This document shows, one piece after another, positions 23,769 through 31,011 of a stretch of 46,730 nucleotides of DNA. Location: assembly GCA_964411125.1 (NCBI GenBank), contig CAYPJU010000048.1:1-46730 (forward strand), written 5' to 3'. A program made the translations under genes and the position numbers. This stretch comes from JBFIHF01 sp964411125 (lineage in GTDB: Bacteria > Myxococcota_A > Bradymonadia > Bradymonadales > Bradymonadaceae). Positions within the stretch are counted from its first letter, which is position 1; each line of letters begins with the position of its first letter. A model generated the notes under the pieces. The model was not told the origin of the DNA. It ran no database searches and worked only from the letters and a program-made list of their open reading frames with translations.

Positions 23769-25685
23769 ATGAACTGGAAAGCAATCGCAGCACTCGGACT
23801 CCTCAGCACCACCCTCGCTTGCGGTGGCGACGCCCGCCCGGGAAGCGGGTCTTCGACCGACGACCGCAACAACGGGATGTCGAACGGAGAGGGGAGCAAC
23901 AACGGCACCGTCGACCACGGCGCCCCCAACAACGGCACCGGCAACAACGGCACCGGCAACAACGGCGGCACCGGAAGTAACAACGGCGGCGAGACCGTCC
24001 CCCGCCCGGTGTTCGATGGGAACGTGGGGTTTCTGGCGCCGCTCGACCCCGTCACCTTCACCAACGACACCGTCTCCTTCGAGATGATGGCGGAGGGTGA
24101 CGCGGTGCTCGACGCTCTCCTCGCCAACGGAGAAGAGGTCGGTGCGCTCGACGGACCCACCTTCGACTGGGACACGACCTCGAGCGCCGAAGGAGAGTAC
24201 GACGTCCGCATCCAGTACCTCCTCGACGGCGAGGAAAACACCTCCGAGGTCTTTCGCACCGTGATGGTGGACCGCACCGCGCCCGAGATTCTGAGCGCGA
24301 CCCCGGCTGCGGGCGAAGACGCCGTGCTCCCCGGGACCCCCATTCGGCTGCGGCTCTCCGAGGCGGTCGACATCGATACGGTGAACGAATCGTCGGTGCT
24401 CCTGTCGCTCAACGGTCTGCGGTCGACGCAGTACGCGGTGACCCCGGCCGACGACGGCGAGTCGATCGACATCGAGATCGCCGGCGGCGAAGCGAAACCA
24501 CCCTACTACGTGAGCCTGCAGTTCGAGGGGGTCGCCGACTTCGCCGGGAACCTCCTCCAGGACAACTACGCATTCAGGGTGCGCGCCTGGGTCAAGGAGC
24601 CGCTGCCGCTGCAGCTCTCCGACATGGAGTACCTCGTGTTCCAGGGCGACGAGTTCATCGCCGGCACGGTCCAATCACGCATCGCCGACAAGATCGTCCT
24701 GCTGAAGTACGACCCCGCGGCGCAGAGCTGGGAGACGGTCGCGCAGCAGACGCGGGAGGACGTCCACGACATCGACGCGACAGTGTCGTCGGCCGGGATC
24801 CACGTCGCCGCGTTGCGTACCGACGGTGCCATGAACTCGATCGAGGTCTTCGACATCGATCCGGCCGCGAAGACGATGGATTCGATCGGAGTTCAGGCTA
24901 CCGGCGCAGCCTACGACGGAGGCCGAGTCGCGCTCGACGTGCAGGGGACGACGGGCAAGGGGCTCATCGCGGCCATTCAGGACTCCCGTCTGATGGTGTT
25001 CGACTACACGGGTGACATCCCCTTCTCGATCGCGAGCATCTTTCCGTCGGACGCCCCCGAGTACAACAACGCCAGGGAAGACGGCGACCTGGCGCTCACG
25101 GTGCTCCGAAACGGTAGCTACGAGGTCGCCTTCAGCCGCTGCGCCGCGGGCATCAGCCCCTGCTTCCAATCGCAACTGGTGCGGTCACGCCGCAGCTCGG
25201 GTGCATGGTCCCTGCAGGGGACTTTCAACACTCCGGTGAACTTCACCAACCCTGGCTCTTGCGACAAGTTCCAGAGCGTCGACATCGACTACCTCGGGTC
25301 CTCGCCGGTCGCGATCATGACCTACCGGCCCAACTGCGACGAGGCAGCCCGCGCTCATGGCCTGCGGGCCAGCACGTCGACCTGGGACGCCTATCTCCCC
25401 GACGCGATGCTCGCCGACATGCCCGCAGCGTCGGACACCGGGATCGCCGTGAAGCTCTCGCCGATCGGAGCGGACGAGGCGCACATTCTGGCGACGATGC
25501 CGCAGCGACTGCTGGTCGCGAAGGTCTCGGGGGACACCACCACCTGGTACCCGGAGCTGATCACCGACTTCACGCTCGATCAGACCCACACGTTCCGCAG
25601 CACCGACATCGGCACGGCGCCCGACGGTGAGCCGGTGGTCCTCCTGCGCTACGACGGCATCTCCCAGGTGTGGCGAACCAACTGA
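23769..25685 (+). CDS. Lipoprotein with NNG linker, Ig-like domain and propeller-like C-terminus
   Basis: 638 residues. The signal peptide ends in lipobox TLAC (C18). A 60-residue linker of NNGT/NNGG repeats follows. Residues about 75-160 form an Ig-like module (GFLAPLDPVTFTNDTVSFEM), and about 160-270 resemble a Big_5/SbsA-type Ig-like domain (DRTAPEILSATPAAGEDAV ... RLRLSEAVDIDT). The remainder (280-638) is beta-strand-rich with repeated blades (GEPVVLLRYDG at the end) and may be a beta-propeller. No catalytic residues. GGAGG lies before ATG 23769. It converges on the regulator gene, with a strong terminator between them. Function unknown, probably surface display. Confidence 0.88.
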   Translation: MNWKAIAALGLLSTTLACGGDARPGSGSSTDDRNNGMSNGEGSNNGTVDHGAPNNGTGNNGTGNNGGTGSNNGGETVPRPVFDGNVGFLAPLDPVTFTNDTVSFEMMAEGDAVLDALLANGEEVGALDGPTFDWDTTSSAEGEYDVRIQYLLDGEENTSEVFRTVMVDRTAPEILSATPAAGEDAVLPGTPIRLRLSEAVDIDTVNESSVLLSLNGLRSTQYAVTPADDGESIDIEIAGGEAKPPYYVSLQFEGVADFAGNLLQDNYAFRVRAWVKEPLPLQLSDMEYLVFQGDEFIAGTVQSRIADKIVLLKYDPAAQSWETVAQQTREDVHDIDATVSSAGIHVAALRTDGAMNSIEVFDIDPAAKTMDSIGVQATGAAYDGGRVALDVQGTTGKGLIAAIQDSRLMVFDYTGDIPFSIASIFPSDAPEYNNAREDGDLALTVLRNGSYEVAFSRCAAGISPCFQSQLVRSRRSSGAWSLQGTFNTPVNFTNPGSCDKFQSVDIDYLGSSPVAIMTYRPNCDEAARAHGLRASTSTWDAYLPDAMLADMPAASDTGIAVKLSPIGADEAHILATMPQRLLVAKVSGDTTTWYPELITDFTLDQTHTFRSTDIGTAPDGEPVVLLRYDGISQVWRTN

Positions 25686-25726
25686 TCGCCTCCCCCGGGC
25701 CTTCGGGCCCGAGTTGGTCGCCCCAC

Positions 25727-25757
25727 GGGCGGGTCTCTTCGGAGGCCCGCCCTTTTT
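25727..25757 (+). terminator. Rho-independent terminator
   Basis: GGGCGGGTCTC-TTCG-GAGGCCCGCCC, an 11-bp stem with one G-U pair and a UUCG loop, followed directly by TTTTT. It is 42 bases after the stop of the lipoprotein at 23769. A smaller UUCG hairpin (CGGGCC/GGCCCG, about 25695-25710) precedes it. Confidence 0.9.
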
Positions 25758-25791
25758 CGTCTCGCTCGGGAGCGGGCCCCGTCGCCACCGG

Positions 25792-28527
25792 TCAGGGCAA
25801 CACTGCTCCGATCTCCGTGGCGCGCCGCCGCGACTCTTCGCGGGCACGTCGTGCGTCGTCGGGGCGTCCCGCGTCTTCGAATACTGCCGCGAGGTTGGCG
25901 GCGAGGAACGGGCCCCACCAGAGCTCCCCCGTGGAAGCGGCGAGCTCGTCGGCGGTGGCGAGCACGTCGATCGCCTCGTCGTGTCGACCGGCCCACCGCA
26001 GGATGTCCGCCTCCACCGCGGCGATGTTGGTGCAACCGATCAACATGCCGCTCTGCTCGTACTCGTTCGCGGCGCGCTTCGCTCGTCGGCACGCTTCCTC
26101 CAGATCTTCCCCACGCTTCGCTCGACACCACCCGGTCAGGACGTCGGCGACCGGGCGAAACTGCCGGAACCCGTACTCGTCACAGAGGGCGGTGAGTTCG
26201 GCCGCGCCCCGCTCCACACCGTCGGCGTAGCCGTCGGCAAAGAGCATCCAGCATCGATGCTGCAGGGCAAATTCGAGGTGACGGCTCGGCCCACGTCGCC
26301 GGGCCAGGTCGAGGATCGCCCCGAGCTCCTCGCGTCCCTCGTCACGCGCCCCCCGCATCCATCGCGCAAAAGCATGGTGGGTGCGGGCGAGGACCAGTCC
26401 CTCGAGCGCCTCGCCCGCCATCAACGCCTCGTCTCGAGCGACGGACGGCGCGAGCGCGCTGATGACATCCGCGGTATGGCGCTCGCAATCGTCGAAACGG
26501 CCGAGATAGAGCGACGCCACCCCGAGCGTCACCTTCGCGGCGATCGAAACGGTGGGATGGGCGTCGGGGGTCTCGAGCAGCCGCCGCGCTTCCTCGTGGG
26601 CGACGTCGAATCGAGCAGCCGCGATATAGTGCCGACAGAGTTTGGCGTTCACCGACGCCTGCGCTCGCGCGTCCCCGAGCTCGATCGCCAACTTCCGGGC
26701 GGTTTCGTACGCGTCGAGTGCGTCGGAAGACCTGAAGCCGAGCAGCGCCACGCTGCAGACGGCTCGCCGCATCTGCAGCTCGTAGGCGGTCCGTCGGACA
26801 TCGGCGCCCGAGCTGAGCGCCGAGAGACGCGCGATCGCTTCGAGCCCCCGTTGGACGTGGTCCATCGCTTCGCTGTACGCGTAGCGTCGAAGCGCGATGT
26901 CGGCCGAGGCGACCGCGTACGTCGCCGTCCGCCCGAAGTCGTGCGCGTTTTCGAAGTGGTGGAGCAGGTCGGTCGCGAAGCGCCGGCGGGACTCCTCGTC
27001 CCCCCGTTCCAGACGTTCGCCCGCTTTGCGATGCAGGCGAGCACGGCGCCCCGACGGGAGGAGATCGTAAATCACGGTCCGGTAGACCTCGTGGGTGAAG
27101 CGAAACGCAGCGCTGACGCTGCCGTCGGGTGCCGGATCGAGCCCCCGCGACTCGACGAAGAGCTCGCCGGCGGCGAGACGCTCGAGTCGGGCTTCGACTT
27201 CGTCGAGCGGTTGCTCGCAGAGCTCGGCGACCCCGGCGGCCGCGAACTCGCGACCGACGACCGCTGCGGCGTCGAGGATGTCGCGTTCGGCTTCGTCCAG
27301 CACCTCGAGCCGCTGTTCGACAAGCTCGGTCAGCGTGTCCGGGACCACGTCGGTCTCCGAAGCGTCGTCGGCGAGGTCCCAACTCTCGCCTTCGCAGTGC
27401 AGCGTCCCGTCCGCACGCCATGCGTCGAGCACGCCCGCGACGAAGAGTGGCACCCCGCCCGTCTTCGACCGCAGGCGAACGGCGGAACGCCGTGTCACCT
27501 CCCCGCCGAGCCGGGCAGAGGCCATCGCGGTGATCGCTTCGTCGTCGAATCCCGCGAGGGCTATCGAATGGGCTCCGTGCCGCATCGTCAGCCGCGACAT
27601 CGTGGTGACGACGCCGTGCCGTTTGCTGCGAGCTTCGCCCAGCCGCAACGTCACCAAGACGAGGAGGCGGGCGGGGTCGGTTCGAGAGGCGATGCGCTCG
27701 AGCAACGCGGTGGAGGCGGCGTCGGCCCAGTGAAAGTCTTCCAGGACCAGCACGAGCTCGCCTTCGCGCCCCAGATGCTCGACCAGAGCCACGAACTCCC
27801 GCGGCATCCGTTCGGTGGGTTCCCCCGCTCCCCGAGCATCGGTGGGGCCGAGCTCCGGGATCTGGGCCGCCCACGTGGGGGCTAGAGTTTGTAGCGCATT
27901 ACGCGCGGCGGGGTCCGCGAACGCTAGACGTGTCAGCGCGTCGACGAACGGCAGGTAGGGTTCGGCCGCGCCAGTCTGCGGCAGACATCCGCCCTCGGTG
28001 GTACGGCGGCCGTCGGCCGCGACGCCCTCGATCACCGATCGGACGAAGGTCGTCTTGCCGATCCCGGCCTCCCCGACGACGAAAGCGACCTGCCGCTTGC
28101 CGGCCCACGCCTGAGCGGAGACTTCCAGAGCTCGTCGCGTCTCGTCGCCACGGCCGACGAGCTCGATCGGCCGAGCCGAGGTGAGCGGAAGCCGCTCGGA
28201 GAGAACGAGCTCGGGGCGCGTCGTCTCGACCGGCACGACGAGGCGATAACCCCGTCCGCGGACCGTCTTGATGATGCGCTGCGCGGAACCGTCGTCGCCG
28301 ACCGCCCGCCGCGCAGACTTCAGGCGGCTCGTGAGGGCCGATTCGCTCACGATGCGGCCCTCCCACACTTCGTCGAATATCTCTTCCTTGGTGACGAGCC
28401 GGTCGGGATTTTCGGCCAAGAACCGCAAGAGGTCGAACACCTGCGGTTCCACCTCGGTGAGCTCGCCGTCGGTCCACAGTTCGAACCGCTCTATGTCGAG
28501 CTCGCTGCCCCCGAATGAGTATTTCAT
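25792..28527 (-). CDS. Winged-helix / AAA ATPase / TPR transcriptional regulator
   Basis: 911-residue one-component regulator. Residues 1-97 are an OmpR/PhoB-type winged helix of the CadC/HilA-like kind (VFDLLRFLAENPDRLVTKEE, then LTSRLKSARRAVGDDG and IKTVRGRGYRL). Residues about 120-480 are a STAND-type NTPase: Walker A GEAGIGKTT (152-160) and Walker B VLVLEDFHWADA. The C-terminal 430 residues are TPR-like helical repeats (AYETARKLAIELGDARAQAS). Such proteins switch transcription when the TPR part senses a ligand or partner. ATG 28527 starts the winged helix; a longer reading begins at 28587 inside an upstream palindrome. A palindrome and a hairpin lie in the leader (28544-28590). The targets are not visible; the neighbouring MBL gene is a candidate. 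Confidence 0.92.
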   Translation of the reverse strand: MKYSFGGSELDIERFELWTDGELTEVEPQVFDLLRFLAENPDRLVTKEEIFDEVWEGRIVSESALTSRLKSARRAVGDDGSAQRIIKTVRGRGYRLVVPVETTRPELVLSERLPLTSARPIELVGRGDETRRALEVSAQAWAGKRQVAFVVGEAGIGKTTFVRSVIEGVAADGRRTTEGGCLPQTGAAEPYLPFVDALTRLAFADPAARNALQTLAPTWAAQIPELGPTDARGAGEPTERMPREFVALVEHLGREGELVLVLEDFHWADAASTALLERIASRTDPARLLVLVTLRLGEARSKRHGVVTTMSRLTMRHGAHSIALAGFDDEAITAMASARLGGEVTRRSAVRLRSKTGGVPLFVAGVLDAWRADGTLHCEGESWDLADDASETDVVPDTLTELVEQRLEVLDEAERDILDAAAVVGREFAAAGVAELCEQPLDEVEARLERLAAGELFVESRGLDPAPDGSVSAAFRFTHEVYRTVIYDLLPSGRRARLHRKAGERLERGDEESRRRFATDLLHHFENAHDFGRTATYAVASADIALRRYAYSEAMDHVQRGLEAIARLSALSSGADVRRTAYELQMRRAVCSVALLGFRSSDALDAYETARKLAIELGDARAQASVNAKLCRHYIAAARFDVAHEEARRLLETPDAHPTVSIAAKVTLGVASLYLGRFDDCERHTADVISALAPSVARDEALMAGEALEGLVLARTHHAFARWMRGARDEGREELGAILDLARRRGPSRHLEFALQHRCWMLFADGYADGVERGAAELTALCDEYGFRQFRPVADVLTGWCRAKRGEDLEEACRRAKRAANEYEQSGMLIGCTNIAAVEADILRWAGRHDEAIDVLATADELAASTGELWWGPFLAANLAAVFEDAGRPDDARRAREESRRRATEIGAVLP

Positions 28528-28543
28528 ACGCCGTCCGTGAGTG

Positions 28544-28590
28544 GACCGGCGCGCCGGGCGCCGTCCGGTCAATATGAGCGCGTTCATATT
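28544..28590 (-). promoter_or_regulatory. Palindrome plus leader hairpin upstream of the winged-helix regulator
   Basis: AATATGA-N6-TCATATT (28571-28590) is an AT-rich 7-bp dyad in GC-rich surroundings, suited to a dimeric winged-helix protein. Immediately downstream for the minus-strand gene lies GACCGG-N15-CCGGTC (28544-28570), a GC hairpin that would form in the mRNA leader 17 bases before the ATG. Together they suggest autoregulation (inference). Confidence 0.5.
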
Positions 28591-28592
28591 AA

Positions 28593-28635
28593 GAGGCGAC
28601 TCTCCCGGCGTCGAGCAGATTATGGGCGCCCGACC
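28593..28635 (+). repeat. Short direct repeat, left copy
   Basis: GAGGCGAC-N3-CCCGGCGTCGAG-N-AGATT-N-TGGG. The same pattern recurs at 30943-30985 in the same orientation, with 29 of 34 aligned bases identical, and the pair flanks the MBL/LysR gene pair and two gene relics. No transposase is present. Confidence 0.45.
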
Positions 28636-28656
28636 GTGGCGGTCTCATCCGCCCCG

Positions 28657-28719
28657 TTCTCCGTCTCGCCGAACCTGCAGTTCGACCCCGACGGAACTCT
28701 CCGCCCGGCCATCGTGGTC
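28657..28719 (+). pseudogene. Relic matching the C-terminus of the protein at 34843-35451
   Basis: The plus strand encodes FSVSPNLQFDPDGTLRPAIVV. This aligns with VSIAPDVRVDRDGTPRPAIGVV near the end of the intact protein at 34843-35451, and the DNA agrees over the last 35 or so bases (CGACGGAACTC ... CGCCCGGCCATCG in both). No start or upstream coding sequence of that gene remains here. It may belong to a degraded paralogue. Confidence 0.45.
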
Positions 28720-28778
28720 GAGCGAATCCCGCCCGCGATGTCAGTGCCGCCGCGGCTGGACTCCACCTCGACGCCGAC

Positions 28779-29738
28779 TCAGCGCGACACGGTCGCCTGG
28801 TCGGCGTTTCGCTCGTGCGGCTGGTGACCGAGGTGCACGGCAATTTCGGGGTGCGCGTCGGCAAAGTCGCGCAACACGAGCAGGCTGTCGCGCGCCCCGT
28901 CGAGGTCGGCGTTGAACGTTCCCGGCTCGACGCGATGGTCCCAACCCCACGCCGTATGGCATCCATCACCGGTTAGTAGCACCGGTCCTCCCGTCGTCTT
29001 CACCAGGAACGCGAGCGAGCCTGCGGTGTGTCCCGGGATGTGGATCGCCGTCAACGACCCGTCGCCGAAGACGTCGAGAACCCCCTCGAACGGTGCTCCC
29101 TTGGCGGGCATCGGCCGAAGCTCCTGCAGCGCTCCTTTCCCCTCGAGCGTCCGGTTCGTCACGCTGCGGGTCGCCACGTTCTTCACGCTGCGGTCACCTA
29201 CCTCGCCCGGGCCCGTGTAGATCGGCACGTCGTCCGGGATGTCCGGCAGCCCCATCGCGTGGTCCAGATGCATGTGCGTCATGAAGACGCCTGCGACCGG
29301 GTCCGGCTGCGACTCGAGCCAGGTCTGCGTATCGACCAGGACCTCGAGGTCCTCGAGGTTCATCGCGCCACGGACGATCGGGCCAGCCGCCATCTCGGCG
29401 AAGTCGCGTTCGGACGTCGCCCGGTCGACCCCGGTGTCGATCAGGAACAGACCATGCTCGGGATGCCGCAAGGCGTACATGTAGATCTGGATCGATTCGT
29501 CCCCCTCCTCCAGGTGCTCCGCCTCCTCGTTCTTCAGGTTGATCACGCCCGAGCGCGGCACCTTCCAGTTCGCGGCGATGACGACCTCGAGATCGATCGG
29601 GCCGGGCTCGGCCAACGTACGCTCCACGGATCCCCAGTCCGACGGGGAGCCGAGCTCGGATTCGACCGTTTCGTGTGAGGTCTGGGCGCAGGCGGTGACG
29701 CAAATAGCGGCGAGTAGTGCGGTGAGTTTCGATTTCAT
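28779..29738 (-). CDS. Metallo-beta-lactamase-fold hydrolase lipoprotein
   Basis: 319 residues. The signal peptide ends VTAC (C17). The metal-binding motif THMHLDH gives H155, H157, D159 and H160; H237 (IPGHTAGS), D258 (LTGDGCH) and H305 (LGHQPH) complete a two-metal site. The spacing resembles the AHL-lactonase-like/AttM group, so a lactonase acting on quorum signals or other lactones is possible, but other MBL hydrolases look alike. AAGGAG lies 9 bases upstream of ATG 29738. It is divergent, 87 bp apart, from a LysR regulator, the usual layout for a LysR-controlled target. Confidence 0.9.
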   Translation of the reverse strand: MKSKLTALLAAICVTACAQTSHETVESELGSPSDWGSVERTLAEPGPIDLEVVIAANWKVPRSGVINLKNEEAEHLEEGDESIQIYMYALRHPEHGLFLIDTGVDRATSERDFAEMAAGPIVRGAMNLEDLEVLVDTQTWLESQPDPVAGVFMTHMHLDHAMGLPDIPDDVPIYTGPGEVGDRSVKNVATRSVTNRTLEGKGALQELRPMPAKGAPFEGVLDVFGDGSLTAIHIPGHTAGSLAFLVKTTGGPVLLTGDGCHTAWGWDHRVEPGTFNADLDGARDSLLVLRDFADAHPEIAVHLGHQPHERNADQATVSR

Positions 29739-29825
29739 GACGAGTCTCCTTGGTTGTCGTGAAATCATCATGGGTGGCGGCAAAACGTATTGAAATCCGC
29801 AAAAATCGAAGATATCCATACGCTC
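29739..29825. promoter_or_regulatory. Divergent LysR/MBL control region
   Basis: The 87-bp region between the two start codons is A-rich relative to its surroundings (CAAAACGTATTGAAATCCGC). TTGAAA (29790-29795) and TATCCA (29813-29818) are 17 bases apart, pointing toward the LysR gene; its transcript would then have almost no leader. LysR proteins usually bind such regions and control both genes. Confidence 0.4.
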
Positions 29826-30743
29826 ATGTATATCTCGTGGCAGGATGCCGAAATCTTCCTCGCTGTCGCCGAGGCGGGGAGCTTCAGCGCGGCGGCTCGT
29901 GCGCTCGACGTGACACAGCCGACCGTCAGTCGACGGATCGCAGCGCTCGAGGCGGACCTCGGCCGGCCTCTCTTTCGGCGAGATTCGGGTGGTGCACACC
30001 TGACGTCGGAAGGGGAGCGGATGTTGGAACCGGCGCGGCAGATGTCGCGATGGTCGGCGGAAATGCAGCGCGTCGCGTCCGGTTGGGAAGACACGGCGAG
30101 CGGCCCGGTGCGCGTCGCCATCCCTCCCGGCCAGGCATTCGAACTCCTGTTGCCTCTAGCCGAGCGCCTCCGTCAGTCTCATCCCGATCTTCGCGTCGAA
30201 GCGCTGTGCGGCATCGAGCACATCGACCTGACGCGCGGCGACGCGGACCTCGCCGTTCGTACGCAGCTCCCCACGCAGCCCGAGCTCGTCGTCCTCGGCT
30301 CGATCGTGGTCGAGCTCGGTGTCTTCGCCGCGGCCGAGCTCGCCGCAGAGCTTCGGCGAGGGACGGCCGGACCGATCGACGCGACTCGAATCCCGTGGGT
30401 CACGTGGTCCTATCCGCTGGAGCATGCGCTGCCGAGGCCGCAGCTCGAGGAGGCGCTCGATCCATTCGTCATCGGCTTCGCGTCGAACGACTACCTGGTG
30501 CAGCGCCGTGCGGTGGAGCTGGGGTTGGGGGCGATGATCCTCCCGCGCATCGCGTCGGATTTCGACCCGTGGGGAGAGCTGGTCGAGCTCGAGACGACTC
30601 TGCCACTCCCGCCGACCGCCGCGATTCATGTGGTGTGCGCGCGATCGATGCGTCACGTCCCGCGTGTTCGGGTCGTGAGCGAGCGGCTGCTCGAGCTCGC
30701 CGGCAACGTCCGAGGAATTCGGTTACGCCCCGGCGAGGCCTGA
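29826..30743 (+). CDS. LysR-family transcriptional regulator
   Basis: 305 residues. Residues 1-62 form the LysR winged helix-turn-helix (WQDAEIFLAVAEAGSFSAAA, then LDVTQPTVSRRIAALEADLG and RPLFRR). Residues about 90-300 form the periplasmic-binding-like effector domain (GPVRVAIPPGQAFELLLPLA). ATG 29826 is used because the helix-turn-helix starts there; an in-frame ATG 12 codons upstream adds nothing recognisable. It is divergent from the MBL lipoprotein, which is its probable target; the co-inducer is unknown. Confidence 0.94.
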   Translation: MYISWQDAEIFLAVAEAGSFSAAARALDVTQPTVSRRIAALEADLGRPLFRRDSGGAHLTSEGERMLEPARQMSRWSAEMQRVASGWEDTASGPVRVAIPPGQAFELLLPLAERLRQSHPDLRVEALCGIEHIDLTRGDADLAVRTQLPTQPELVVLGSIVVELGVFAAAELAAELRRGTAGPIDATRIPWVTWSYPLEHALPRPQLEEALDPFVIGFASNDYLVQRRAVELGLGAMILPRIASDFDPWGELVELETTLPLPPTAAIHVVCARSMRHVPRVRVVSERLLELAGNVRGIRLRPGEA

Positions 30744-30765
30744 CGCCCCGTCGTCGCGAGCCGCC

Positions 30766-30942
30766 TCAGATGTCGAACGCACCCACGGCGGCTTCGCATC
30801 CGTCCCAGCAGATTCGGATGTTCTCGGGATCGGTGTGGTTGACGATGCGTGCGTCGTCGCTCGCGCGGAGGAGCCCGAAGAGCTCTTTCGTCAGCAGAAA
30901 GTGCGAGAGGACGTTCGTCTGCATCTGTACGTCGTATCTCAT
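30766..30942 (-). pseudogene. Internally deleted SDR remnant (58 codons)
   Basis: The minus strand encodes MRYDVQMQTNVLSHFLLTKE, continuing to ARIVNH, then TDPENIRICWDGCEAAVGAFDI and a stop. The first part matches residues 124-157 of the intact SDR at 35579-36565, the second matches residues 303-324. About 145 residues, including the catalytic Tyr/Lys, are gone. The junction lies in a CAC present at both ends of the deleted segment, and the frame is kept. Sequence before residue 124 is also missing. It could be a dead remnant or, less likely, a translated small protein. Confidence 0.75.
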
Positions 30943-30985
30943 GAGGCGACGGGCCCGGCGTCGAGGAGATTGTGGGGGGCGACCG
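30943..30985 (+). repeat. Short direct repeat, right copy
   Basis: GAGGCGAC-N3-CCCGGCGTCGAG-N-AGATT-N-TGGG, the partner of 28593-28635. It abuts the 5' end of the SDR remnant directly. Confidence 0.45.
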
Positions 30986-31011
30986 CGCGCGTCACCCCGG
31001 CTCAGGCCCCT

